Assembly (NCBI RefSeq): GCF_022808695.1
Contig: NZ_JAKZKW010000004.1
Span: 123,784 to 187,783 of the forward strand
Length of the DNA stretch: 64,000 bases
Origin: Fundidesulfovibrio soli
Lineage (GTDB): Bacteria; Desulfobacterota; Desulfovibrionia; Desulfovibrionales; Desulfovibrionaceae
Direction: 5' to 3'
Below are positions 17,251-26,140 of this stretch, piece after piece. Both the position numbers and the translations under genes were made by a program. How positions within the stretch are numbered: the first letter of the stretch is position 1; every line of letters starts with the position of its first letter. The notes under the pieces are model-generated. The model had not been told where the DNA came from. It saw only the letters and a list, made by a program, of their open reading frames with translations, and searched no databases.

Positions 17251-17973
17251 TTACTCCGTTGCCCAGGCGGGCACGTAGCGCCGGGCCGAGCGCAGCGCCC
17301 GGTCCAGGGCCGCCGCCCCCGGCAGCAGCCTCTCCAGGAAGCGCCAGTACTCCTGGGAGTGGTTGAGGTGCACGGTGTGGGCAAGCTCGTGCACCAGCAC
17401 GTAGCCCGCCAGCTCGCGAGGCAGGAACAGCAGCCGCGCATTGAGGGAAATCCCCCCCTTGGCCGTGCAGCTGCCCCAGCGCGAGCGCTGCAGGCGCACG
17501 CTCACCGGGCCGCAGGGCAGCCCGAGCCGCGCCGACTCCTCACCCAGCCAGGCTGGCAGGGCCTGGGCGGCCTTGCGCTTGAGCCAGGTCCGCAGGCCTC
17601 GCTCCACCAGCTCGCGATCGGCTATGGCCCCGGCCACGCTCACGCCTCCCGGCACGTCCCCGGCCACGCGCACAGTCTTGCCCGGCCCGGAGCGGTAGCG
17701 CACGGGCAGGCACTCGCCCAGGGCGCGCAGCTCGATGGCCGCCGGGGGCGGCGCCTGCCTGGGCGCATCCAGCCCCAGCCCGCGCAGCCGCTCCAGGTGC
17801 CCCAGCACCCAGTCCGCCCTGCGGGCCACGATCGCAGGCACCTCCGCGGGATCGAAGCCCTTGGGCACCACCACGGTCAGCCCCGTGCCCGGAGCCACCA
17901 CCAGCCGCACGTTGCGGGCCCTGCCCGAGACCCTGAGCGTGTACTCGGGTGCGAATTGATCGGATTTCGTCAC
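17251..17973 (-). CDS. YgjP-type M48 metallopeptidase domain protein
   Basis: 240 aa from a proposed GTG at 17973 (VTKSDQFAPEY); no in-frame ATG is near, and the ribosome binding site is weak. The C-terminal half has the zinc-protease signature VHELAHTVHLNHSQEYW and the preceding RWGSCTAKGGISLNARLLFLP that define the YgjP/DUF45 family. The N-terminal half has the strand pattern of the family (RLVVAPGTGLTVVVPKG). Probably a soluble cytoplasmic zinc hydrolase; natural substrate unknown. The open frame continues far upstream, antisense to the chemoreceptor gene, but that part is a GC-rich artefact. Confidence 0.85.
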   Translation of the reverse strand: MTKSDQFAPEYTLRVSGRARNVRLVVAPGTGLTVVVPKGFDPAEVPAIVARRADWVLGHLERLRGLGLDAPRQAPPPAAIELRALGECLPVRYRSGPGKTVRVAGDVPGGVSVAGAIADRELVERGLRTWLKRKAAQALPAWLGEESARLGLPCGPVSVRLQRSRWGSCTAKGGISLNARLLFLPRELAGYVLVHELAHTVHLNHSQEYWRFLERLLPGAAALDRALRSARRYVPAWATE

Positions 17974-18075
17974 GCCGCGTTTATGACCCCTTGAGGGGCT
18001 TGCTGTCAAAATCCGTATGTCGTATGGCACCCAGTCATGACGTTTTTGTAAATCTGTTCTGGATGGAGCCGCATC

Positions 18076-20451
18076 ATGTCGTTTTTGTCCAACGCCCGCA
18101 TCCCGCTCAAGCTTACCGGCAGCTGCCTTGCATTCGCCCTGCCCATCGCGGTCCTGACCTATTTCACCCTGCAGGGGCTGAACAAGGACATCGATTTTGC
18201 GGAATCGGAAATTTCCGGCAACGCCTACCTGCGACCGCTGGTCTCCCTGCTGGCCCACCTGCCCGAGGCCGCCAAATCCTCCGCCAAGGTGGATCAGGAC
18301 TTCACCGCCCTGGGCAAGGCCCAGGCGAAGTTCGGCGCGGAGCTCCAGTTCACCCCGGCGGAGCTGGCCAAGCGCGGCCGCGAGGCCTACCACCCCGACA
18401 AGGTGGCCCAGGCCTGGAAGAGCGCAGGGGCCACGGCCACCCCCATGGCCCTGGACGCCATCGTCGCGGACGTGCGCGGCATGATCTCCCACGCGGGCGA
18501 CACCTCCAACCTCATCCTCGACCCCGACCTGGACAGCTACTACCTCATGGACGTGGTGCTCCTGGCCGTGCCCCAGACGCTCGACCGCACGGCCAAGGCC
18601 CTGCGCGACACCCTGCCCATGACCGGCGGCAGCGACCTGAGCCTGGCCGAACGCAGCGCCCTGGCCGTGTACACCGCCATGCTGCGCGAATCCGACATGG
18701 AGCGCGTCATGGCGGACCTGGGCACCGCCCTCAAGGAGGACGAGAACTTCTACGGCGTCTCTCCCACGCTCCAGGGCAACGTCCCGCCCGCGATGCAGGC
18801 CTACGAGAAGGCCAACAAGGACCTCATCGCCGCCCTGGAGAAGATGAACCGGGGCGGCAGGGTCATGCGCGACGAGCTGGCCGCGCTGGGCGACAAGGCC
18901 ATCGCCGCCGACATGGCGCTTTGGGACGCCTGCTCCAAGGAGCTGGACGTGCTTCTCGGCAAGCGCGTGGCCCACTACAAGCGCAACGCCATCCTGGCCC
19001 TGGGGCTCAGCCTGCTGGCCGTGATGGCGGCCTGCGGCATGGTGGCCCTCATCGGCCGCAGCATCGTGATCCAGCTGCGCAGCCTGCGCGGCTACGCCGA
19101 GAAGGTCTCCCACGGCCAGTTGGAGGCCCCGCTCCCCCAGAACTGCCGAGCAGAATTCGCCGAACTCTCGGGAGACATCCAGGACATGGTCCGGGAGCTG
19201 CGCAAGCGCCTGGGCTTCAACCAGGGCCTGCTGCGCGCCTTCAAGGTGCCCCTGCTGGTGGCCGACGCCGAGTGCAAGGTGACCTTCACCAACCAGGAGC
19301 TGCTGGATTTCATCGAGGTGGAGGGCAAGCCCGAGGCCTGGACCGGCCTCACCGTTGCCGAGCTGGTGCGCAACGACGCAACCAAGCCCACCATCATGTC
19401 GGATTGCCTGGACAACAAACGCTCCGCCTACAAGGCCGAGATCGACTTCACCACCAGAAAGGGCAACGTGCACCACGCCCTGGTGGACTCCGAGCTGCTG
19501 CACGACCTGGACGGCAACATCATCGGCGTCTGCGGCGTGCTCACCAACATCACCGACATCAAGCGCCACGAGAGCGAGCTGGAGAAGCGCAACAACGCCC
19601 TGGCCCTGGCCGCCAGCACCTCCCAGGGCATCGTGGAGGGCCTGGGCGAGGCCATGCGCCGCCTGTCCGAATGCATCGGACAGGCCGCCGAGGGCGCCAG
19701 CCTGCAGAACGAGCGCGCCTCCGAGACCGTCTCCGCCGTGGCCGCCATGAACGGCTCGGCCCAGCAGGTGGCCGACCTGGCCGGGGAAGCCGCCCAGAGC
19801 GCCGAGACCGCCCGGGGCACCGCCCAGGAGGGCGAGGCCATGGTGCGCACGGCGGTGAAGTCCATCGCCTCGGTGCAGGGCCAGGTGCTCGACCTCCAGC
19901 AGCGCATGCGTGAGCTGGGCTCCCAGGCCGAGAACGTTGGCAAGGTGCTCCAGGTGATCGGGGACATCGCGGACCAGACCAACCTGCTGGCCCTCAACGC
20001 CGCCATCGAGGCCGCCCGCGCGGGCGAGGCGGGCAGAGGCTTCGCGGTCGTGGCCGACGAGGTGCGCAAGCTGGCCGAGAAGACCATGCAGGCGACCCAC
20101 GAAGTGGGCGCCACCCTGGACGCCATCCGCTCCGGCGCGGCCGGCACCCTCTCCGCCACGGAGAAGGCCGCCAAGGAGATCGTGGAGACCACGGAGCTGG
20201 CCCAGTCCTCCGGCGACTACCTGGGCCGCATCGTCTCCATTGTGGAGGGCGCCTCGGAGCAGGCCAAGGCCATCGCCCTGGCCGCCGGGGACCAGGCCCG
20301 CGCCAGCATGCAGGCCAGCCAGGCCGTGGCCGAAATCGAGGACGTGTCCTCGCGCACGGCCCAGGGCATGGAGGAGGCATCCCGCGCGCTGGCCGAGGTG
20401 GACAATCAGGCCGCCAGCCTGGAGGAGCTCATCCGGGGCATGGGCCGGTAG
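18076..20451 (+). CDS. Methyl-accepting chemotaxis protein with PAS domain
   Basis: 791 aa. TM1 spans about residues 12-31, a mostly helical periplasmic domain reaches residue 305, and TM2 spans about 308-328. A HAMP-like stretch, a PAS domain (about 387-495: [23 protein letters not shown] through [16 protein letters not shown]) and a full signalling domain follow, with hairpin tip [21 protein letters not shown] near residue 625. No C-terminal CheR-tethering pentapeptide is present. It should signal through CheW/CheA, with the PAS domain adding a cytoplasmic input such as redox state. TGGAG precedes the ATG. Confidence 0.93.
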   Translation: MSFLSNARIPLKLTGSCLAFALPIAVLTYFTLQGLNKDIDFAESEISGNAYLRPLVSLLAHLPEAAKSSAKVDQDFTALGKAQAKFGAELQFTPAELAKRGREAYHPDKVAQAWKSAGATATPMALDAIVADVRGMISHAGDTSNLILDPDLDSYYLMDVVLLAVPQTLDRTAKALRDTLPMTGGSDLSLAERSALAVYTAMLRESDMERVMADLGTALKEDENFYGVSPTLQGNVPPAMQAYEKANKDLIAALEKMNRGGRVMRDELAALGDKAIAADMALWDACSKELDVLLGKRVAHYKRNAILALGLSLLAVMAACGMVALIGRSIVIQLRSLRGYAEKVSHGQLEAPLPQNCRAEFAELSGDIQDMVRELRKRLGFNQGLLRAFKVPLLVADAECKVTFTNQELLDFIEVEGKPEAWTGLTVAELVRNDATKPTIMSDCLDNKRSAYKAEIDFTTRKGNVHHALVDSELLHDLDGNIIGVCGVLTNITDIKRHESELEKRNNALALAASTSQGIVEGLGEAMRRLSECIGQAAEGASLQNERASETVSAVAAMNGSAQQVADLAGEAAQSAETARGTAQEGEAMVRTAVKSIASVQGQVLDLQQRMRELGSQAENVGKVLQVIGDIADQTNLLALNAAIEAARAGEAGRGFAVVADEVRKLAEKTMQATHEVGATLDAIRSGAAGTLSATEKAAKEIVETTELAQSSGDYLGRIVSIVEGASEQAKAIALAAGDQARASMQASQAVAEIEDVSSRTAQGMEEASRALAEVDNQAASLEELIRGMGR

Positions 20452-20475
20452 AACGGCCAGATATCCAGACAGATC

Positions 20476-20543
20476 AGGGAGGCTCCGCCTCCCCGAACCC
20501 CTCCGGCAGGGGCATGATGCCCCTGCACCCCCAATAGCTACGC
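20476..20543 (+). repeat. Extragenic repeat, family A (copy 1)
   Basis: This 68-bp unit matches 60612-60679 at 62 of 68 positions. It has two hairpins: GGGAGGC/GCCTCCC and GCAGGGGC/GCCCCTGC with loop ATGAT. The second stem carries a C-G pair where copy 2 has G-C. Confidence 0.8.
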
Positions 20544-20579
20544 ACCCATGAGCGTACACTTGAGATCCGAGGGCGAGAT

Positions 20580-20613
20580 ACAAAAACCCGGGAAGGCGCA
20601 GCCTTCCCGGGTT
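20580..20613 (-). terminator. Terminator of the cbiR-cobU-DHH-HD-GYP operon
   Basis: A 13-bp perfect stem AACCCGGGAAGGC/GCCTTCCCGGGTT has loop GCA. On the minus strand it ends in TTTTTG. It may also stop plus-strand transcripts from the chemoreceptor gene. Confidence 0.85.
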
Positions 20614-20617
20614 ATTA

Positions 20618-20671
20618 TTTGCGGGGTCCAGGGGGATCATCCCCCTGGCGGGGCGCGGGGCGGCGCCCCGC
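20618..20671 (+). repeat. Extragenic repeat, family B (copy 1)
   Basis: TTTGCGGGGTCC, hairpin CCAGGGGG/CCCCCTGG, then hairpin GCGGGGC/GCCCCGC. The unit recurs at 60800-60852 with the stems kept and loops changed. It follows family A by 74 bp here and 120 bp there. Confidence 0.8.
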
Positions 20672-20710
20672 TCTCAATCCAAGCGTCATCCCCTCACGCA
20701 GAGGGCCGCG

Positions 20711-21715
20711 TCAAACGATGCGCGCGTTGCCCAGCACGAAGACCAAACGCTTGTAGAGCTGCGGGTCGAAGGCCCCCTGCATCTCCTCGCGCATGACGGC
20801 CAGGGCCTTGTAGGGGTTGAGCGCCTTGGCGTAGGGCCGCTCCGAGGTCAGGGCGTCGTATGCGTCGCACAGCGCGAGCACCCGCGCCGTGAGCGGGATG
20901 CCCTCGCCGGACATGCCCCCGGGGTAGCCTTTGCCGTCCCAGCGCTCGTGGTGGAAGAGGATGGTGTTGGTGGTCACGTGGTTGAGCGGCATGGTGGCGC
21001 AGATGCCCAACGCCCGCACGGGGTGCGTGCGCACTATCTCCCACTCCGCCTGGGTGAGCGGCCCGGCCTTGTTGAGCACGTTGTCGGGTATCTCGGTCTT
21101 GCCGATGTCGTGCAGAGCCGCGCCCAGGCCCGCATCGAACAGGATGGAGCGGTCCACGTCCGGCAGGGATTGCAGCATCGCGATGGTCAGCACCATCACG
21201 TTCAGGGAGTGCGTGTAGGTGTGGTACTTGTGGGAGAGGAACTCCGACAGGCTGGTCAGGGTGCCCGGCTTGGAGAGGAAGGCCAGGCCGCGCTTCACCA
21301 GCGTCTGCAGCTCCTGGTAGGTCTTCTCGTCCAGGCCGCGGGGCAGCTTCCCGGTGAAGCTCTGCTTCATGATGCCCGAGGAGATCTGGTAGAACAGGCG
21401 GGAGCGCTCCTCCACGGGGATGTCGGGGTTGAGCAGCACCGCGCCAAGGTTCCTGGCCAGGTAGGACTCGTAGTCGAAGCGCTGATCCACGCGGATGTAG
21501 AAGGCCGTGAGATCCAGGGCCTGCTTGAGCTTGGGCTCCACGCTGAATATCTCGCCCTTGCGGGCGTAGAGCACGAAGCCTCCGGCGCGCTGGAGGTAGA
21601 GGTCGAACATGCCCTCCGTGCCGGGCAGGATGGTGTTGGGCTGGATGGGGAAATAGTCCTCCCCCCGCTGGGAGACGCCGCTCGGCTTCGGGGTTGGCTT
21701 GTGGACCGGGCTCAT
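20711..21715 (-). CDS. HD-GYP domain cyclic-di-GMP phosphodiesterase
   Basis: 334 aa. The C-terminal HD-GYP domain has the metal-binding HD (LHDIGKTEIPD, His202-Asp203) and HHERWDGKGYPGG with GYP at 263-265, so it should hydrolyse c-di-GMP to pGpG and GMP. The N-terminal 150 residues resemble the DUF3391-like segment often found before HD-GYP. No receiver or membrane segment is present, so input may act by protein contact. The start codon overlaps the stop of the DHH gene by four bases (ATGA), indicating coupled translation. Confidence 0.92.
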   Translation of the reverse strand: MSPVHKPTPKPSGVSQRGEDYFPIQPNTILPGTEGMFDLYLQRAGGFVLYARKGEIFSVEPKLKQALDLTAFYIRVDQRFDYESYLARNLGAVLLNPDIPVEERSRLFYQISSGIMKQSFTGKLPRGLDEKTYQELQTLVKRGLAFLSKPGTLTSLSEFLSHKYHTYTHSLNVMVLTIAMLQSLPDVDRSILFDAGLGAALHDIGKTEIPDNVLNKAGPLTQAEWEIVRTHPVRALGICATMPLNHVTTNTILFHHERWDGKGYPGGMSGEGIPLTARVLALCDAYDALTSERPYAKALNPYKALAVMREEMQGAFDPQLYKRLVFVLGNARIV

Positions 21716-22764
21716 TGCGCCGGCCTCCCCTCGGTCTGCGGCTGGGCCGGATGCTCCCTCGCCGCCCGGTGGCCCGCTCCCGCCTGATTGGCGCGCCCGG
21801 TGAGGCGCGACAGCAGGAACTGCTCCGGGTCGCGCCCGTCCAGCCGGGCAATGTCCATCTCGGCCCGGCCCGCCATCATGTGCCCTCCCGCGCTGCCGTA
21901 ATCCCCGAACCAGGCCTGGGCTTTCTTGCCCATGTCGCGGCGCAGGCCGTCGGAGCGCATCACGGCCACCAGCTTGTCGCCGTACTGGCCCGCGATGCAG
22001 TCCCAGGAGAGGCCGTGCACGCGCAGAAAGAAGTCGGCCAGCACCACCAGCACGTCGGGGTTGTCCACCTTGCCCACATAGGCCAGAAAGCCCTCCCGCC
22101 CGATGTAGCGCGCCCTGGCGAAGGCCCGGGAGAAGAACTTCAGCCAGCGGCGGTGGAAGTCCGAGTGCACGATGCGCCGCAGGAGCATTTTGTCAGCGTA
22201 TTTCGAGAGATAGCTGAAGGCCTTCACGTCCACATCGCAGAAATGGCGCTCGAAGGTCATGGTGTCGGTCTTGATGGCGTAGAGCATGGCCGTGGCCAGG
22301 AGCTTCCCCGGGACGATGCCCAGGTTGTAGAGGTACTCCGTGAGCAGCGCGCTGCAGGAGCCGTAATCCGGGCGAATCTCCGAGAACTTGGCCTGCACGG
22401 GGTGCCTGAGGTCCAGGGGGTGATGGTCCAGGACCACGTCATAAACCAGGGCCGGGAACTCGGTGCAGTGGTGCGGTTGGGAGTCCACCATGGCGAAGTG
22501 CTGGTAGAGCCCGGTCATGCCCGGGGTCAGCCTGGCCAGGGGGATGCGCAGGCTGTGGATCATGGTCAGGTTGTCGGGGCGGGATATCTCGTTGATGTGG
22601 GCGATGTCGGCCTGGGCGCCGCGGCTGCGGATGATCTGGCGCAGGGCCATGGCGCTGCCGATGGCGTCGGGATCGGCGTTGATGACGATCAGCCAGCGCT
22701 GCTGCGGGCGCATCAGGCCCGTGAGCCCGGCCAGCTTTTCGGTTAGCACTCTGAAGATCGCCAT
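21712..22764 (-). CDS. DHH/DHHA1-family phosphoesterase
   Basis: 350 aa. Conserved motifs are [10 protein letters not shown] (metal-binding Asp residues, 29-38), DVVLDHHPL (the DHH signature, about 110-116) and a C-terminal DHHA1-type [14 protein letters not shown] glycine-rich motif. The family includes NrnA-type nanoRNases that degrade pGpG or other 2-5 nt RNAs and phosphatases acting on pAp. It lies seven bases after cobU and overlaps the HD-GYP gene. A role in removing the pGpG made by that neighbour is attractive but inferred. The last 25 residues are a low-complexity tail. Confidence 0.85.
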   Translation of the reverse strand: MAIFRVLTEKLAGLTGLMRPQQRWLIVINADPDAIGSAMALRQIIRSRGAQADIAHINEISRPDNLTMIHSLRIPLARLTPGMTGLYQHFAMVDSQPHHCTEFPALVYDVVLDHHPLDLRHPVQAKFSEIRPDYGSCSALLTEYLYNLGIVPGKLLATAMLYAIKTDTMTFERHFCDVDVKAFSYLSKYADKMLLRRIVHSDFHRRWLKFFSRAFARARYIGREGFLAYVGKVDNPDVLVVLADFFLRVHGLSWDCIAGQYGDKLVAVMRSDGLRRDMGKKAQAWFGDYGSAGGHMMAGRAEMDIARLDGRDPEQFLLSRLTGRANQAGAGHRAAREHPAQPQTEGRPAQ

Positions 22765-22771
22765 GTCCCTC

Positions 22772-23278
22772 TCACTTGAGCCTCATGGGCAGCCCGGCCA
22801 CGCACAGGCGCACTTCGTCCGCCAGGGCGGCCAGCCGCTGGTTGAGCGCGCCCTGCGCCCTGGAGAAGCGGCGCACCAGAGAGGTGGCGGCCACCGGGCC
22901 AAGGCCCACCTCGCAGCTCACCAGCAGGCAGTGCGGGGCGTCCGCCCCACGGAAGCCCTCCAGGGCCAGGGCCAGCTCCTCAGAGCGGTCCCGTCCGTCC
23001 TCCAGGCAGGCGAACACCCAGAAGTCCAGGCTGTCCACCAGCACCTTGAGGCCCCTGACCGAGGCGTCCCGCAAGGCCGCGCCCAGCTCCAGCCCGGGTT
23101 CGAGCACGGGCAGCCCGGGGTCGCGGGACTGGCGGTGCGCCAGGATCTGGCGGCGGAAGCCCTCGTCGCGGGCCCGGCCCATGGCCAGGATCACGCCCGG
23201 CCCGGGCGCCTCCAGAAACAGGCCGTAAGCCATGTCGGATTTGCCCGATTTCTCGCCGCCAAGCACCAGCCGGATCAT
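22772..23278 (-). CDS. cobU: Adenosylcobinamide kinase/guanylyltransferase (CobU)
   Basis: 168 aa from ATG 23278, which overlaps the preceding stop (ATGA). The P-loop GGEKSGKS (residues 7-14) and a downstream AHRQSRD His fit CobU, which phosphorylates adenosylcobinamide and then attaches GMP in nucleotide-loop assembly of cobamides. VDSLDFW corresponds to the family DCLTLW segment. It is slightly shorter than typical CobU (about 180 aa), with Glu in place of the common Arg in the P-loop, so divergence is possible. Cytoplasmic. Confidence 0.82.
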   Translation of the reverse strand: MIRLVLGGEKSGKSDMAYGLFLEAPGPGVILAMGRARDEGFRRQILAHRQSRDPGLPVLEPGLELGAALRDASVRGLKVLVDSLDFWVFACLEDGRDRSEELALALEGFRGADAPHCLLVSCEVGLGPVAATSLVRRFSRAQGALNQRLAALADEVRLCVAGLPMRLK

Positions 23279-24039
23279 GGGGCAGTCCCCCACTCGTGGT
23301 GCAGACCGTAGAATTTTTCCAGGCTGGCGCGCAAGTCCTCTTCCGAAAAAACTTCAAAAAGCACTGGTGTTTTCGCGGGCAGGGCCTCGAAAACGGCGCG
23401 CAGTTCGTCCTCCTGCCCGGGGGTGAGCCTGTCCAGGGCCAGGTGGCTGTGTTTGCCCGTCTCGGTGCCGGGGGCGTAGCAGTGCAGCAGCTCCACCCGC
23501 TCCCACAGCCCCGGCAGGCCCGGCAGCCAGGTTTGCCCGAAGGCCATCATGTGCCCCACGTCAAGGCACACGGGCAGCTCCAGGGACTGGATCACCGGCC
23601 AGTGCCGCCTGAGCCCCTGGCCCGGCACGTTCTCCACCAGGAGCCGCCAACCCGGCGCGGCCTCCCGCCAGAGCGCGGCCACGCTCTCAAGAAGCCCGGG
23701 GGCTTCGGGCGGGTGCAGAACGCCGCCCCAGGGCGAGAGGTTCCCGGCTAGCTCCATCAGGCGGGAGATGACGGCGTACACGGCCGCTGCCCCGCGCTTC
23801 CAGGGCAGGTCAACGGGCAGATGCACATGGGATTCCAGGCCGGGGACGGGCGGGATGTCGTCCTGGGTGTAGGCCAGGGATAGCGCGCTCTGATAGAAGA
23901 GCAGCGCAGCCTGGCGCACGGGCAGATTCCAGGCGCCGATGCGCGACAGGTTGTCGGCCAGGGTGGTTGGCCAGAGCCAGCTGGTGGCCGCCAGCTTGCG
24001 GGAGGGAACCCCTGTGGGAGGAATGTTTTCGCTTGTCAT
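23275..24039 (-). CDS. CbiR-like TIM-barrel protein (AP endonuclease superfamily)
   Basis: 254 aa. The pattern of metal ligands is that of the sugar-phosphate isomerase/AP-endonuclease fold: ESHVHLP, LLVENVPGQ, CLDVGHMMAF, HCYAPG, KHSHLALDRL and LFEVFSEED. In this superfamily CbiR hydrolyses the nucleotide loop of cobamides so the lower ligand can be exchanged (cobamide remodelling). Overlap with cobU (ATGA) supports this over sugar isomerisation. The assignment is inference from fold and context; an unrelated isomerase remains possible. It is the first gene of a four-gene operon. Confidence 0.6.
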   Translation of the reverse strand: MTSENIPPTGVPSRKLAATSWLWPTTLADNLSRIGAWNLPVRQAALLFYQSALSLAYTQDDIPPVPGLESHVHLPVDLPWKRGAAAVYAVISRLMELAGNLSPWGGVLHPPEAPGLLESVAALWREAAPGWRLLVENVPGQGLRRHWPVIQSLELPVCLDVGHMMAFGQTWLPGLPGLWERVELLHCYAPGTETGKHSHLALDRLTPGQEDELRAVFEALPAKTPVLFEVFSEEDLRASLEKFYGLHHEWGTAP

Positions 24040-24060
24040 GCCCTGGGCTGCTTGTTACAA

Positions 24061-24285
24061 ATGCATGTCTTTGACTGGTTTCAACTTGTCAAACATTTGC
24101 AGCAGGTTATGCGTTTTTATTTTCGTAGGAGGCACCGAGGAGTGGTTCGTTTCCGCAACGCCATCCAGCACGTCTTCAATCCGCTGCACGTCTATTGCCG
24201 CCTGAAGGATTTCGGGCTGCCTGGGCCAGTGGCCAAGAGAGTGTGCCGCGCCTACGAACGCTTCCTATTCCCTCTGCTGCCCTGA
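24061..24285 (+). CDS. Small basic protein of unknown function
   Basis: 74 aa from ATG 24061; TTG 24052 and ATG 24109 are alternatives and none has a clear ribosome binding site. The product is rich in Arg, His, Phe and Tyr, with the segment MRFYFRRRHRGVVRFRNAIQ and the end CRLKDFGLPGPVAKRVCRAY, which looks protein-like rather than a shadow frame. The first 80 bases are AT-richer than the surroundings. No domain recognised. It is divergent from the cbiR operon. Confidence 0.45.
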   Translation: MHVFDWFQLVKHLQQVMRFYFRRRHRGVVRFRNAIQHVFNPLHVYCRLKDFGLPGPVAKRVCRAYERFLFPLLP

Positions 24286-24439
24286 ACGCAAGCCCCCCGC
24301 ATCCCCGCCCTTTTCACCGGTTACGCTCACCCGCCCGCACCTGCCGGGCGTTTAGCGGTTGTGTTTCGCCACACCGCCCTGTACCCATCTCCCGGGCGGG
24401 GTTGACCATGCCCGCCCATTCCCCGACCAAGGACGCCCC

Positions 24440-25999
24440 GTGAAGAGCCCGCGCGCGACGCTTGCGATCATCATACTGCTGGTGGCAGTGGTTGCCGCCC
24501 TGGCGTCCCTGGAATTCGCCCGGGTCTCCAGGATGTTTTACGCCCAGATCGTGGAATCCGAGAGCCGGGGCGTGCGCGACCGCCTGAGCGCGCACCTGGT
24601 GCCCGCGCTCACGTCCCTCAGCCTGACCAGCAGGCTGCTCGGCCAGTCCCAGACCAGGGGTCTGGCTCCCGACAGCCCCGAGATGCTGGTGCTCTCCACG
24701 CTGACCAACGAAGCATCCGTGGACGCGGCCACCCTGCTGGACCAGCGGGGCGTGGTGGCCCTGGCCGCGCGCCTGCCGCAGGGCTTCGCCGTCTACGTGC
24801 GCCCGGGGCAGGAGGAGCCGCAAGGCAAGCGCCTGCACCTGGACAAGGACATGCGCCCCGCCGGGCGGGCCGACATATCGGACGCGACCTTGGCCTCCAT
24901 GGCCGCGGAGGTCGAGCGCGCCTCCCGCCGCGAGCCTCGCTCCTGGCCAGCCTGGACCGGCGTGCACCCCCTGCCCGGCGCGGGCCGCTCCGCCGTGAGC
25001 GTGGCCGCGCCCGCCGGTCCGGACGGGGACGCATCCCAGGAATTCTGCTTCAGTTTCACCGTGGAGCGGCTGCGCGAAGCCCTCAGCGGGGAGCAGCACC
25101 TGCAGGACGTCCGCCCCCTGCTCTTCACCCCCGAAGGCCTCCTGCTGGACCTGGACCGCAACGGGCATGACCCCGTCCCGGGGCCGCTGTTCGTGCCCAG
25201 GCAGCAAGTCGAGGACAAGGCCCGCGCCGGAGCCATGAACGCCTGGCTGGCCCAGGACAAGCCCGGGGGCGAGGCCTTCAGCTTCCAGGCCGGGGGCGCG
25301 ACCTGGTGGGCCTCCCTGCAGCCCGTGTCCGATGCGGCGTACTCGGCGTCGGCCGGGCTGGCGGTCTCGCAGGAGGCCCTGCTCTCCCTCATCCTGGCGG
25401 ACAACCGCGCGCCCCTGCTGCTGGGCGGCGGCGTGATCCTGGTGCTGGTGCTGCTGGTGCTGCTGGGCGTTCAGCTTCGGCGGCGCGGGCGCGCGGCTCC
25501 CGGCCCCTTCTTCGATACCGAGGCCGATGTGCTCAAGCTGCTGGCCGAGGGCGAGAGCGAGCGCCTGGAGTTCAAGTCCTCCCTGCGCCTCAACCTCGCC
25601 TCGGGCAAGTTCGGCAAGGAGATCGAGCTGGCCTGCATGAAAACCCTGGCGGCCTACATGAACACCGACGGCGGCATCCTGGCCGTGGGCGTTGACGACC
25701 AGGGCCAGGTGCTGGGCCTGCAGCCCGACGGATTCGAGAACGACGACCACCTGCTGCGCCACTTCTGCGCACTTTTCGCCCAGCATATCGGCACCGAGTT
25801 CATGCGCCTGGTGCGCTTCGCCCTGCGCAGCGTGGGGGATGCCCAGGTGCTGCTGATCGAATGCTCCCCCTCGGAGGAGCCCGTTTTCCTCAAGGGCACC
25901 AAGGAGGAGGAGTTCTACGTGCGCGCTGGGCCCTCCAGCCGCAGGCTCTCCATCTCGGAGTTCCACCGCCGCGTGCTGCGCAAGGAAGGCCCCCGATGA
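24440..25999 (+). CDS. Membrane-anchored Schlafen/AlbA_2-domain protein
   Basis: 519 aa from GTG 24440 (AAGGA six bases upstream). TM1 spans about residues 6-24, a periplasmic domain about 25-323, and TM2 about 325-346. The cytoplasmic part is an AlbA_2 (Schlafen-type) domain: ESERLEFKSSLRLNL, ELACMKTLAAYMNTDGGILAVGVDDQGQVLGL, then a C-terminal region ending FYVRAGPSSRRLSISEF. The layout is that of a sensor receptor (dCache-like size) with the usual kinase or cyclase output replaced by AlbA_2. AlbA_2 proteins are tied to nucleic-acid binding or nuclease activity, but output here is unknown. It is not part of an obvious operon. Confidence 0.85.
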   Translation: MKSPRATLAIIILLVAVVAALASLEFARVSRMFYAQIVESESRGVRDRLSAHLVPALTSLSLTSRLLGQSQTRGLAPDSPEMLVLSTLTNEASVDAATLLDQRGVVALAARLPQGFAVYVRPGQEEPQGKRLHLDKDMRPAGRADISDATLASMAAEVERASRREPRSWPAWTGVHPLPGAGRSAVSVAAPAGPDGDASQEFCFSFTVERLREALSGEQHLQDVRPLLFTPEGLLLDLDRNGHDPVPGPLFVPRQQVEDKARAGAMNAWLAQDKPGGEAFSFQAGGATWWASLQPVSDAAYSASAGLAVSQEALLSLILADNRAPLLLGGGVILVLVLLVLLGVQLRRRGRAAPGPFFDTEADVLKLLAEGESERLEFKSSLRLNLASGKFGKEIELACMKTLAAYMNTDGGILAVGVDDQGQVLGLQPDGFENDDHLLRHFCALFAQHIGTEFMRLVRFALRSVGDAQVLLIECSPSEEPVFLKGTKEEEFYVRAGPSSRRLSISEFHRRVLRKEGPR

Positions 26000-26140
26000 G
26001 ACGCGAGGCATTGGACACGGGCCGCAAGAAACGCTAGTTGTCGGATACGGCTCCTCCCTGCGGATGCGCGGGGACGGGGCGATGTGAGGCGCAGCCCCCG
26101 GGGCGCGGACGCCGCCCCAGAACCCGAACCGGAGAAAACC

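Noticed and set aside
18020..18050. Possible sigma54 promoter (TGGCAC) before the PAS chemoreceptor.
   Set aside because: There is no TTGC-type -12 element at the required spacing.
17974..20640. Upstream extension of the YgjP-type metallopeptidase frame to more than 1100 codons.
   Set aside because: The added part is antisense to the chemoreceptor and has no domain; the family length is about 240 aa.
24040..24200. Cobalamin riboswitch upstream of the cobamide operon.
   Set aside because: No B12-box-like sequence was recognised and the region is too short for the full aptamer if the divergent small gene is real.
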